Part shown: positions 32,147 to 41,168 of the stretch, one piece after another | Layout of the letters: each line of letters begins with the position of its first letter | Numbering within the stretch: position 1 is the stretch's first letter | Source of the DNA: an uncultured Johnsonella sp. | GTDB lineage: Bacteria; Bacillota; Clostridia; Lachnospirales; Lachnospiraceae | Length of the DNA: 64,000 nt | Assembly: GCA_900766185.1 (NCBI GenBank) | Contig: CAAFUL010000090.1 | Span: 26,004-90,003 of the forward strand | Direction: 5' to 3' | Position numbers and translations under genes: made by a program | The notes under the pieces: generated by a model | The model's database searches: none | What the model saw: the letters and a program-made list of their open reading frames with translations, nothing else | What the model was told of the DNA's origin: nothing

Positions 32147-32530
32147 ATGAAATTTTGGATACTTACATTTGGCGTAGATTTGTTTATGGTGCTTATAATG
32201 ATAGTATTTGGAAGATATCTTATAAAAAAGGCAAAAAAATTTAAAGACCCTTTCGGATATAATACGGGCTTCTCTATAAAAAATAAAGCTGTATGGGAGT
32301 TTGCCAATCTGAGTATAGGCAGATTATGGTTTATAGGCGGTCTGGTACTTGCTCCTGTAGTAATTATAATCATGCTTTATAATATACAAAGTGAGTTATA
32401 TGTAGTTGCGAGGGTTGGCGGTGCTATTTGCTCAATATCGGGTTTATATATGTCATTGTCCACCTTAACTACAGTAATACTTTTGAGAATAAAATTTGAT
32501 AAAGACGGAAATAGAAGGAATAAAGAATAA
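32147..32530 (+). CDS. SdpI-family membrane protein
   Basis: 127 residues with three predicted membrane segments. The cytosolic loop carries DPFGYNTGFSIKNKAVWEFANLSIGR, which fits the SdpI/YhfL pattern (G-Y-x-T-x-x-S-x-K-N-x-x-W-x-x-A-N-x-x-x-G). In B. subtilis SdpI gives immunity to a cannibalism toxin and acts as a signal receptor; most family members are uncharacterised. GAGGAGG upstream. No toxin gene is next to it. Confidence 0.78.
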   Translation: MKFWILTFGVDLFMVLIMIVFGRYLIKKAKKFKDPFGYNTGFSIKNKAVWEFANLSIGRLWFIGGLVLAPVVIIIMLYNIQSELYVVARVGGAICSISGLYMSLSTLTTVILLRIKFDKDGNRRNKE

Positions 32531-32706
32531 AAAAATCAGAGAATAGAAAGAACAAGGAATACAAAAAGCAGGAATAGAAAAAATAAGAAATAAAAAAACA
32601 AGTAACAGAAAAATCAAGGAATAAAAAGAACAGGGAACAGAAAAAAGAATAAAAAGATCAAGAAATAAAGAAAATTAAGGGATAAAAGGAACAAGGGATA
32701 AAAAGG
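32531..32706 (+). repeat. Degenerate polypurine tandem repeat (~16-bp period)
   Basis: About eleven imperfect units of 13-17 bp around the consensus AGGGAATAAAAAGAACA, almost pure A/G on the plus strand. It fills the gap between the SdpI-like gene and the first glycan-locus gene; its last units run into the AGGGGAGAG that serves as the Shine-Dalgarno of the gene at 32719. Confidence 0.8.
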
Positions 32707-32718
32707 GGAGAGAAACTT

Positions 32719-33501
32719 ATGAAACACACATTTGCTATATCGGCTTACGGTAAGTCTATGTATCTGGAAGAGTGTATAAAATCATTATTAAGGCAGTCTG
32801 TAGTCTCAGACATAATTATGTGTACCTCTACGGATAACAGCCATATAAGAGGCTTAGCAGATAAATATAAAATAAATCTTTATGTAAGAGAGGGTAAGCC
32901 CGATATAGCAAGGGACTGGAACTTTGCCTATGAAAAAGCAAAGTCCAATCTGGTAACAATAGCTCATCAGGATGATATCTACTTAAAAGACTATACTAAA
33001 ACCTTATTAAAATACAAGAAAAAGTATAAGGATATGAGCTTATTTTGCACATCTTCCATAAGTTTGATAAATAATAAAAAGGTAACTTACAATTTGGCAA
33101 ATATAATCAAAAAGCTGTTAAGGCTTAAGCTTAGAATTACGGCTCTAAATCACTTGGAATTTGTAAAAAGATTAAGTATAAGCCTCGGTAACCCTATTAT
33201 TTGCCCAAGCTGTACTTATGATAAAAAACTATGCAGGAATAATATATTTCCCACAGGATATAAATTCGTCTTGGACTGGCTTGCCCTACTTAGGCTCTCA
33301 GCTAAAGGTGGTAGGTGGATATGTGTTGAAAAACCGCTTATAGTATACAGAATACACAAAGAATCGGCTACGAAATTATGCATAGATTCCAATAAAAGAC
33401 AGGAAGAGGAGGCTAAGATGTTTGAATTACTCTTACCTAAGCCTCTTGCCAAAGTTATAAAGTATTTTTACAGGGGTGCGGAGTATGTTTATAAAAAGTA
33501 A
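32719..33501 (+). CDS. Family 2 glycosyltransferase
   Basis: 260 residues, GT-A fold. N-terminal MKHTFAISAYGKSMYLEECI, then the nucleotide-sugar region with VREGKPDIARDWNFAYEKAK and the metal-binding AHQDDIYL (DxD-type D-D). FVLDWLALLRLS and the late VYRIHKES segment match GT2 enzymes. It would transfer a sugar from an NDP donor to a lipid-linked or surface glycan at the inner membrane face. First gene of the surface-glycan run; the next gene overlaps its end by 17 bases. Confidence 0.85.
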   Translation: MKHTFAISAYGKSMYLEECIKSLLRQSVVSDIIMCTSTDNSHIRGLADKYKINLYVREGKPDIARDWNFAYEKAKSNLVTIAHQDDIYLKDYTKTLLKYKKKYKDMSLFCTSSISLINNKKVTYNLANIIKKLLRLKLRITALNHLEFVKRLSISLGNPIICPSCTYDKKLCRNNIFPTGYKFVLDWLALLRLSAKGGRWICVEKPLIVYRIHKESATKLCIDSNKRQEEEAKMFELLLPKPLAKVIKYFYRGAEYVYKK

Positions 33502-35764
33502 GAGATACCTATATGTATCTTTGTTTGTATTTGGGCTTATTATAAGCCTATACAGCCTTTATATGTTAGGTACTAATACTTATTTTTTCGGAGATTTAAA
33601 AGATCCCGTGACTATAAGACTTTTTGCAGAACATTTTTTACTGTTTATAAGCTTTTGCCTGATTCTTAATTTTGTTAAAAAAAATAATATAAAGCTTTAT
33701 CTGATAGTCTTTTTAAGTATGTTGTATCTGTCCTTGCATCAGGTTTTAATTGCACTTATGCTAAATATTGTATATGTAGTTGCTTTAATAATACTTGGAG
33801 AACTTTTGTTAATTAAACTTAGGGCTGAGTATATAGAAGAAAGCTATGTATGCCGACTGCTTAACAACTTTGTTATAGGCAGTCTTAGCTATATCATATC
33901 AATTTGCCTGCTTTCAGCTTTTAAGCTGGCTTCTATAAGGGTGGTTAAACTGTATAGTTTCGGTTTGGTTATAAGTGTTATACTTATATATGTATGGCTT
34001 AGGATGCTTAAAATTACGCCGCTTAGGTCACTAAGACCGGATAATTGTATATATACCCTTGATCTTAAAAAGGACAAATACATGAGCGTAGTCGTAGCTC
34101 TTACCTTATCAGTATTACTTTTACAATTAGGCAGACTTAATATGGCTATTGATTATGATTCGGTAAGATACGGTTTCAGAAGTCTTTTAGTGCTTTTGGG
34201 GGATTTTGGAATATATGATACACTTGGCACCGTAAATGATGTATATGTGTATCCTAAGGGTCTTGAGATACTGACTCTTGCACTCAATACCAGAGGAAGT
34301 TTCAGCTTTATACTAAGTTTTAGCTATGTCTGTGCCTTATTAACATTGCTGGCAGTATATGAGACAGTTATAGTTTCAAGATTTAAAAAAGTAGAGGGCA
34401 AGGTGCTTATAGATAATAAAAGGGCATTAGTTGCACTTTTTTTTGCGGCTATAACCCCTGCTATTATTAATATGGCAATATCGGCAAAAACAGATATCAT
34501 AACTTTGCTTATGCAATTGATATCCATACTTAATATGTGCCTTTACACAAGGGTGAGGAAGCTATATTGTATTGTGTTTTCACTTGTGGCGCTACTTTCA
34601 AGCCTTGTATATAAGCCGACCGCTCCTCTTTTTAGTTTTGCCGTAGGCTGTGCGGCTGTTATTTACCTGTGTCTTGAGTTTTGTCTGAAAAAATACTATA
34701 AAAAAGAAAATATAAAAAAAGAAAATTTTGAAAATAAAAAAAGCAAAAAAAGTTTTAAGCTTATGGCTCTGATTTTTTATCCGCTGACTGCCATAGTACT
34801 TGTTTTTGCAAGGACTTATATTCTTACCGGGCATATAATCACTTCGGTATATTCTTCCATATGGTATAAACTAGGTATAGAAACACATTTTCCCTATACT
34901 GTGGATGAATATAATAGTGCAGGTATGAATCTGGCAGGTGATGCAAAGGTGGATATGGCTTACAGATTGTATCAGCTTTTTATAGCGCCTACAAAGGAGG
35001 AGCATATCTACATCGCCTCACCTACGGTTCTTTTATTAGTTTTAATTGTACTTGGAATAATATATGCTATAATATACAGGTGTAAAAATAAGAACAGGGA
35101 AAGAAATTTATATAAGTATTTGATGATATTATTTATAGCGGTTACAACGGCAAGCTCGCTTGGACTGTATATGATACATCAGATAGACGGTAATTATTTT
35201 ATATTGTTTTTTTGCTTAGTAATTATAAATGTTTGTCTGTTAATTGAGGCTGATGATATCAAAAGATTATTGGCAGCCACCACACCTTGTATATTTTTTG
35301 CAATAACCGTGTTAAGTATTACCAACTGGGCAGGAGTTAAGGGACTTACTCCGGCTCCGATAGCAGGCAGGGAATTCGGATTCTACAATCATCATGACAG
35401 GAAACTTGATACTCTGGAGGGTAATGATTTCAGGGAAGTATATTATGATTTGACCGAACTTGGAGATCCCAGAACCCTTTTAATGTCGGATGACAATACT
35501 CTTTTGCATCTTTGTCTTGACATAAGGGTATATGCGGATGTGGTAGGTAGCGGAGGCAATGTGGCAATTGTAAAGACACTGGATAATTTTAAAAGGTATC
35601 TTAAATTCGCCGGGATAGAGTATATATGTACGGAAGAGAACTACCTTGCTGAGCATGACAGGGCGAGGGATATTATAGAATTTATGTTGGAGGACGGGAG
35701 TTTAGAAGAGTATAAAAGCTACAATGATGTTAGGATATATAGGGTAAAAGCAGAGCAATTTTAG
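33485..35764 (+). CDS. Polytopic membrane protein, GT-C-like
   Basis: 759 residues. ATG at 33485 chosen because AGGGG sits at 33472-33476; a GTG at 33476 is possible. Around a dozen predicted membrane helices spread over residues 10-610, followed by a soluble C-terminal ~150 residues. An extracytosolic loop after the first third contains MAIDYDSVRYGFRSLLVLLG, an acidic loop motif like that of GT-C glycosyltransferases, and a late KPTAPLFSF segment. It probably handles lipid-linked sugars in surface-glycan assembly. The specific family is not clear to me. Confidence 0.65.
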   Translation: MFIKSKRYLYVSLFVFGLIISLYSLYMLGTNTYFFGDLKDPVTIRLFAEHFLLFISFCLILNFVKKNNIKLYLIVFLSMLYLSLHQVLIALMLNIVYVVALIILGELLLIKLRAEYIEESYVCRLLNNFVIGSLSYIISICLLSAFKLASIRVVKLYSFGLVISVILIYVWLRMLKITPLRSLRPDNCIYTLDLKKDKYMSVVVALTLSVLLLQLGRLNMAIDYDSVRYGFRSLLVLLGDFGIYDTLGTVNDVYVYPKGLEILTLALNTRGSFSFILSFSYVCALLTLLAVYETVIVSRFKKVEGKVLIDNKRALVALFFAAITPAIINMAISAKTDIITLLMQLISILNMCLYTRVRKLYCIVFSLVALLSSLVYKPTAPLFSFAVGCAAVIYLCLEFCLKKYYKKENIKKENFENKKSKKSFKLMALIFYPLTAIVLVFARTYILTGHIITSVYSSIWYKLGIETHFPYTVDEYNSAGMNLAGDAKVDMAYRLYQLFIAPTKEEHIYIASPTVLLLVLIVLGIIYAIIYRCKNKNRERNLYKYLMILFIAVTTASSLGLYMIHQIDGNYFILFFCLVIINVCLLIEADDIKRLLAATTPCIFFAITVLSITNWAGVKGLTPAPIAGREFGFYNHHDRKLDTLEGNDFREVYYDLTELGDPRTLLMSDDNTLLHLCLDIRVYADVVGSGGNVAIVKTLDNFKRYLKFAGIEYICTEENYLAEHDRARDIIEFMLEDGSLEEYKSYNDVRIYRVKAEQF

Positions 35765-35778
35765 GAGAGATAAGATAG

Positions 35779-37629
35779 ATGTTTGAAAGAAAGTTTGATT
35801 TGGAAGAAAAGTATCACATGCTGATCGACTTGTTTGTAAGCAGCTTGCTTTTGATATATTCTTTTATTGTCAATGCAGGAATACGAATATCCGGTCTATA
35901 TATGGATGATTTGTATATGTGGTCGACCTATGGTGAGGATAGCTTTATAAACTATGTATTTCCTTTTAAATCTACGAGATTTAGACCGGTGTATTGGTTT
36001 ACGGCTTGGTTAGAGCTTGGCATTATAAGAAATAACATTACATGGATAGTTGTATTTAATATAATATTTGCAGCAGCGCTTGCAATATTTATATACATAT
36101 ATGCCAAGAAACTTTCCGGTTCAAGGATAGTGGCAATATTACTTGCTGTAGTATTTTTAAGCTCAAGATTCTCATATTACAATATATCTCAGCTTTTAGG
36201 CTTTATGGAAGCCTTATGCCTTGCCTTTCTTTTGGGTATACTTTATTTGTTACATACCTATATAAGCAAAGAGGGTATGGAGAACAATCTTTATATAGCG
36301 GTGATTCTTTACCTTTTGATAAGTTTTACACATGAAAGATATATGGTTTTATTACCTTTATTTATATATGCAATATTTATAAAAAAAGGAAAAGCCGTTA
36401 ACTATATCTATCCTGTGGCAGCCTGCGGATTTATACAACTTATAAGATTTATTTTTATAGGTACGATATCTCCTGCCGGAACATCACATACCAGGGTCGC
36501 TGATACATTTAATATAAAGGATGCTGTTAAAAATGCTATTGCCCATGTACTTTATATGCTCGGTATTAATGACGGACCGGAGCACTTAAACGGAGTACCT
36601 TGGGCAGATACGGCTCTGATAATTAAATATACTGTGGTATTTTCCATATTGGTTTTGATTACGATATTTGGCTTATACATATATAAACTGGTTAAAAATA
36701 TAAAGAAAAAACACAGCTTCCATGATTCTATAAGCATCAGCTTATTTTATCTTATAACTATAGCTCTTTGTATAATGTCATCCTCCGTAACTATAAGAGT
36801 GGAGCTTAGGTGGGTATACGGACCTTTTATATGTGCCCTGCTACTTTTAGCCCATGTGTACGGAGAGATAAGAAGGCTTAAACTTATAAATACCAATAAT
36901 ATACTTGATATGGATTTTAATAATTATATGCCGCTTGCACTTGTAATACTTTGGTGTGTAAGTATACTGCCTATGGATCTGTATGCACATGGAAAGTACA
37001 ACAAGATATACATATACCAGTACCAATCAAGATATAATTCCCTTGCGGATGTAAGTTTTGGAAAATACAAGGACGAAATATTTGATAAAGATATTTATAT
37101 AATAGGCAATTACTACGAGATGGATCAGTCTACCGCCGATGCATTTTTCAAGGTGTTTGACAAGAATAAAAAAGCTGAGGGCTTAAGAGTTCATCTTATA
37201 GACTCCTACAGAGATATAGGACAGATAGGTCAACACATGATAGTGCTTAAGGAAGAGATTGCCAACAATGCTTTCAGTGATGTTACGGATATGCTGCGCA
37301 ATGTAAAATGCGAGATCATAAAAGGCTATTACAGAGACGGTTGGATGGATCAGGAGGCTGAAGTTTATGTGATGGCGGATAAAGACGGCAATATCGATCT
37401 GGAGCTTATGTATCCGGCAGAACTTTTTGACGGGCAGCAGCTTAGGCTTGAGGTGGATGATAAAGAAGAGCACCTTGTGGACATTGTTGAGAACATAACT
37501 TATTTTAATATAAAAAAAGAGCCTTTTGCGATAACAAAACTTAAATTTAATTATAATTTTTACCTGCCTGATGCTCAGGAGCAAAGAGGTGAGGATAAGT
37601 TCAGTATGATAGTAAATATACTAGATTAA
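35779..37629 (+). CDS. Polytopic membrane protein, GT-C-type glycosyltransferase candidate
   Basis: 616 residues with about ten membrane helices and a soluble C-terminal ~190 residues rich in beta-strand pattern. The first external loop reads LYMDDLYMWSTYGED and is followed by FRPVYWFTAWLELG: the adjacent acidic pair and 'R-P' element are typical of GT-C enzymes that use polyprenyl-phosphate sugars. HERYMVLLPLF is another family-like segment. AGGAGAG upstream, 14 bases after the previous gene. Likely the transfer of a sugar on the outer membrane face. Confidence 0.68.
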   Translation: MFERKFDLEEKYHMLIDLFVSSLLLIYSFIVNAGIRISGLYMDDLYMWSTYGEDSFINYVFPFKSTRFRPVYWFTAWLELGIIRNNITWIVVFNIIFAAALAIFIYIYAKKLSGSRIVAILLAVVFLSSRFSYYNISQLLGFMEALCLAFLLGILYLLHTYISKEGMENNLYIAVILYLLISFTHERYMVLLPLFIYAIFIKKGKAVNYIYPVAACGFIQLIRFIFIGTISPAGTSHTRVADTFNIKDAVKNAIAHVLYMLGINDGPEHLNGVPWADTALIIKYTVVFSILVLITIFGLYIYKLVKNIKKKHSFHDSISISLFYLITIALCIMSSSVTIRVELRWVYGPFICALLLLAHVYGEIRRLKLINTNNILDMDFNNYMPLALVILWCVSILPMDLYAHGKYNKIYIYQYQSRYNSLADVSFGKYKDEIFDKDIYIIGNYYEMDQSTADAFFKVFDKNKKAEGLRVHLIDSYRDIGQIGQHMIVLKEEIANNAFSDVTDMLRNVKCEIIKGYYRDGWMDQEAEVYVMADKDGNIDLELMYPAELFDGQQLRLEVDDKEEHLVDIVENITYFNIKKEPFAITKLKFNYNFYLPDAQEQRGEDKFSMIVNILD

Positions 37630-37641
37630 TCTTGGAGGAAT

Positions 37642-39000
37642 ATGTTGAAGAAGCTTTTATATATACTTTTTCCGATTATGGGAGCCTTGTTTTTAGTTGC
37701 ATATATCAAGGCGTCCACTTTGGATGTGGTATATACGGATTACATACGAGTAATCAATTCATATATGCCGGATGTATACAGTTTGAAGCCCTACCTCGGC
37801 GCGGATATACTGACCAGATTACCTGTAAGTTATTTTGAAAGAATAATCAATGTGGCACTTTTTTCATACAGCACAAGGTTTGATATGTATATGGGGATAA
37901 TATTTCTTAGTTTATCATCCTTTGTAATATATAAATTTGCTGTAGAACAAAAAGCTCCCTTAGTTATACTTGTAAGTATATTTATAGTGTATTTTTCTCT
38001 TAACAAATGGGAAATGTTAAGTAACGGTACGGGCTGGGTACACTTTTTTGCCTTCTTTTTATTTACATTGCATTATTATCTATATGATAAATATGTATAT
38101 AAAAAAGAGTCGGGTAAAAAGGCGGATATATTTATGTGTATACTTCCTTATATAAGCATATTTTTAACAGCAGGTCCTTATACCGCTATTTATGCGCTAA
38201 GTTTGATACTGCTGTACTTGACGGCAGTAATCATAAAGCGAAATGTAAAGTTTTTTAAGAGGCATATTAAGTATCTTATTAACATACTTATACCTACTCT
38301 TATTTATATATACAGTATGAAGCACTCGGTGGAAGAGCATGCCGGCAGTACAAGTATGAGCATGGGCGAGGTGTTAAAGACCATGCCGGATTTATTTGTA
38401 AGACTTTATCTTAAGTCCTTTGCTTCAATACTTGTAGGGGTTGAGACTATAAACGATCTTAAGCTTTCTTCCGATATAGTTATAGCTATGGGAGTACTTG
38501 TCTTACTGGCTTATATATATGCTATATTTCTTTATTTTAGAAAAAAGGTATATAAGACGAGTTTATTTCCCTTAGTACTTATGTTTTCAGCACTGATAAG
38601 TCATTTGCTGGTTACGCTTTCAAGATGGATTTTTCTTAACGATACCTACGGCATGAGCTCAAGATATGCTCTGCAATTCCAGTTCGGAGTAGTTGCTCTG
38701 CTTTTGATACTAGGTAGCTTAGGCTATAAGAAAAAAGAAAAGAATAATATACATATAGCCGCCGGAATATGTGTGCTGTTTATAGTAGGCAATGTAATCA
38801 CCAATTCTTATGAAATGAACATGGCAAAGTACAGGAAGGAAAATTTTGAAAAAAAATACGAGGCTGCACTTGAGTTTGAAAAGTACAGTGATAAAGAACT
38901 TAATGAGATATTTCAGTACAGACATGATGCTGCAAGGATAAGAAAGGCCCTTGGTATATTAAGAGATGCCAAGTTAAATGTCTATAAGGAAAGGAGATGA
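37642..39000 (+). CDS. Polytopic membrane protein of the glycan locus
   Basis: 452 residues, about ten predicted membrane helices, and a short charged cytosolic C-terminus. The first external loop contains YTDYIRVINSYMPDVY and RLPVSYFERIIN, and helices are separated by short loops with Lys-rich cytosolic ends. Size and topology suit a third GT-C-like enzyme or an oligosaccharide polymerase. I cannot choose between them. TTGGAGG precedes the ATG. It is followed within 5 bases by rfbF. Confidence 0.6.
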   Translation: MLKKLLYILFPIMGALFLVAYIKASTLDVVYTDYIRVINSYMPDVYSLKPYLGADILTRLPVSYFERIINVALFSYSTRFDMYMGIIFLSLSSFVIYKFAVEQKAPLVILVSIFIVYFSLNKWEMLSNGTGWVHFFAFFLFTLHYYLYDKYVYKKESGKKADIFMCILPYISIFLTAGPYTAIYALSLILLYLTAVIIKRNVKFFKRHIKYLINILIPTLIYIYSMKHSVEEHAGSTSMSMGEVLKTMPDLFVRLYLKSFASILVGVETINDLKLSSDIVIAMGVLVLLAYIYAIFLYFRKKVYKTSLFPLVLMFSALISHLLVTLSRWIFLNDTYGMSSRYALQFQFGVVALLLILGSLGYKKKEKNNIHIAAGICVLFIVGNVITNSYEMNMAKYRKENFEKKYEAALEFEKYSDKELNEIFQYRHDAARIRKALGILRDAKLNVYKERR

Positions 39001-39004
39001 GTTT

Positions 39005-39778
39005 ATGAAGGTTGTGATTTTAGCAGGAGGATTTGGAAGCCGCATTACGGAAGAAAGTCATTTGAAGCCTAAGCCTATGATAGAGATAGGAGATAAGCCT
39101 ATACTATGGCATATTATGAAGTATTATTCAAGTTACGGTTTTCATGATTTTATAATCTGCCTCGGATATAAGCAATATATAGTAAAAGAGTTTTTCTCAA
39201 ATTATTTTCTTCATACCTCAGATATTACCTTTGATATGACTAAAAATACTATGGAGGTGCATAATAACTATTCCGAGCCTTGGAGAGTTACGCTTGTCGA
39301 TACCGGACTTAATACTATGACAGGCGGCAGAATAAAGAGAATAAGGGACTATATTGATGAGGAAAGTTTTATGATGACTTACGGAGACGGGCTTAGTGAT
39401 GTGAATCTTGATAAACTTTTAGAGTTCCATAAGGAGCATGGCAAGATTGCAACTCTTACCACAGTTAATATAGGTCAGGCTAAGGGTATACTTACAGTTG
39501 AAGAAGACGGTCTTATAAAGTCTTTTAGAGAAAAAAGCGAGAATGACGGTGCTATAATTAACGGTGGTTTCATGGTTCTTAACAGGGAAGTATTTGATTA
39601 TATCAAAGACGATACTACTGTATTTGAACAGGAACCTTTAAGAAATCTCGTAAGAGATAAGGAGCTTATGGCATTTTACCATAAGGGATTTTGGCAGTGT
39701 ATGGACACACAGCGTGAAAAGAATAAATTAGAAGAATTATGGAACAGCGGTAAGGCTGCATGGAGGATATGGGACTGA
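39005..39778 (+). CDS. rfbF: Glucose-1-phosphate cytidylyltransferase
   Basis: 257 residues. Makes CDP-glucose from CTP and glucose-1-phosphate, the first committed step of CDP-3,6-dideoxyhexose synthesis. N-terminal nucleotide-binding motif ILAGGFGSRITEES with the following KPKPMIEIGDKPILWHIMK, later TYGDGLSDVNL and EKSENDGAIINGGFMVL are characteristic of RfbF. The ATG at 39005 is chosen for GGAGATGAG upstream; an earlier in-frame ATG lies inside the previous gene. The stop overlaps the start of rfbG (TGATG). Confidence 0.95.
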   Translation: MKVVILAGGFGSRITEESHLKPKPMIEIGDKPILWHIMKYYSSYGFHDFIICLGYKQYIVKEFFSNYFLHTSDITFDMTKNTMEVHNNYSEPWRVTLVDTGLNTMTGGRIKRIRDYIDEESFMMTYGDGLSDVNLDKLLEFHKEHGKIATLTTVNIGQAKGILTVEEDGLIKSFREKSENDGAIINGGFMVLNREVFDYIKDDTTVFEQEPLRNLVRDKELMAFYHKGFWQCMDTQREKNKLEELWNSGKAAWRIWD

Positions 39779-40827
39779 TGCTTGATTTTTTCAAGGGTAA
39801 AAGTGTACTTATTACCGGTCATACGGGGTTTAAGGGAGCGTGGCTTAGCAGGGTGCTTGTACTTGCGGGTGCTAAGGTCAGCGGTTATGCCTTAGAGCCT
39901 GATAACAGAGAAAATATGTACGATTTGCTTAATATAAAAAAGGATATGAATTCCTTTATAGGAGATATCAGAAACTTAGAAAAATTAAAGGAAGCTTTTA
40001 AGAGCACAAAGCCCGATTTTGCTATACACATGGCAGCACAACCGCTTGTAAGAGAGTCTTACTTAAATCCCGTATACACTTATGAAACCAATGTTTTAGG
40101 TACGGTAAACTTTTTGGAATGTGTAAGAACTTTAATGACCGGCGGAAGTGTGCTTAATGTAACTACCGATAAAGTGTATGATAATAAAGAGTGGGCAAGA
40201 GCCTATGTGGAAGATGACTATTTGGATGGATATGATCCTTACTCAAACTCAAAGTCCTGCTCGGAGCTTGTGACCCACAGCTATAAGCGTTCCTTTTTGG
40301 ATGAAGCGGGCTTTGCTCTTTCTACTGCAAGAGCCGGCAATGTAATAGGTGGAGGAGACTTTGCGGATAACAGGATAGTACCGGACTGCTTCAGGGCGGC
40401 AAAGGCTAAAAAAGCTCTTATTATAAGGAATCCTTCTTCAATAAGACCTTATCAGCATGTACTTGAGCCGCTGTCTATTTATCTTGAGATATTAAAAGCT
40501 CAACAAGAAGATAAAAGTAAGGCTTCAAGTTATAATGTGGGACCGGATGAAGAAGACTGTGTCACTACCGAAAACTTGGCAAAATTATTTGCAAAGTACT
40601 GGAGGGACGGTTTTACTTATGAGATAAAAAAAGACAAAGGTCCACACGAAGCTAATTTACTTAAGCTTAACTGCGATAAACTAAAAAAAGTATTTGATTG
40701 GAAGCCCAGGTATAATATAGAAAAAACGGTTAAAGAAACTGTAAATTGGTACAAGGCATATAGTGAGGGCGAGAATATGCTTGAAGTAACGGATAGGCAG
40801 ATACAGGAGTTTTTTCGACTAAGGTGA
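39778..40827 (+). CDS. rfbG: CDP-glucose 4,6-dehydratase
   Basis: 349-residue NAD-dependent SDR enzyme converting CDP-glucose to CDP-4-keto-6-deoxyglucose. Rossmann motif GHTGFKGAWLS, conserved AAQPLVRESYLNPVYTYETN, TTDKVYDN and the catalytic YDPYSNSKSCSE (Tyr-x-x-x-Lys) are present, then RAGNVIGGGDFADNRIVPD and RPYQHVLEPL. Starts at the ATG overlapping the rfbF stop, with GGAGG about 10 bases upstream. Standard length. The family-1 repeat copy D follows and separates it from rfbH. Confidence 0.95.
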   Translation: MLDFFKGKSVLITGHTGFKGAWLSRVLVLAGAKVSGYALEPDNRENMYDLLNIKKDMNSFIGDIRNLEKLKEAFKSTKPDFAIHMAAQPLVRESYLNPVYTYETNVLGTVNFLECVRTLMTGGSVLNVTTDKVYDNKEWARAYVEDDYLDGYDPYSNSKSCSELVTHSYKRSFLDEAGFALSTARAGNVIGGGDFADNRIVPDCFRAAKAKKALIIRNPSSIRPYQHVLEPLSIYLEILKAQQEDKSKASSYNVGPDEEDCVTTENLAKLFAKYWRDGFTYEIKKDKGPHEANLLKLNCDKLKKVFDWKPRYNIEKTVKETVNWYKAYSEGENMLEVTDRQIQEFFRLR

Positions 40828-40855
40828 ATGAGCTTCCGAAACTGCAAAAATAGAT

Positions 40856-41038
40856 GTTACAGTTCAGGTAGACCGGATATATATGTATAATATGTCAAAT
40901 GAAAGCTTGCTTTCAGGTGTATATTATACATATATATCTAACAGGCTACTGTCAACATTCATAATTCGTCTGATTTGTAAATAAGGTTAAACACTGTTAG
41001 GTTATTCTGACGAAGATGAATGCTACCTGAACTCTAAC
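40856..41038 (-). repeat. MITE-like palindromic repeat, family 1, copy D
   Basis: 183 bp, inverted orientation relative to copies A and B, nearly complete. Ends are GTTACAGTTCAGGTAG and CTACCTGAACTCTAAC. The stem with TGAAAGC-TT-GCTTTCA comes first and the ATTCAT-AATTCGTC / GACGAAGATGAAT stem second. It splits the rfbG-rfbH junction; the ~130 bases between it and rfbH must supply a promoter or allow read-through. Confidence 0.86.
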
Positions 41039-41168
41039 ATAAATCAGTTAGTGTTGGCGAATTTTAACACTGGCATATATTTTACACTTTGTGTTATGAT
41101 ATATACACATAAAAATAAAATATCAGCATGAATTATAAGCTTTGATGTATATAAAGTAGGAGTAGAAA

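Noticed and set aside
32531..32706. CRISPR array
   Set aside because: Units are short (13-17 bp), degenerate and contiguous with no unique spacers; no cas genes nearby.
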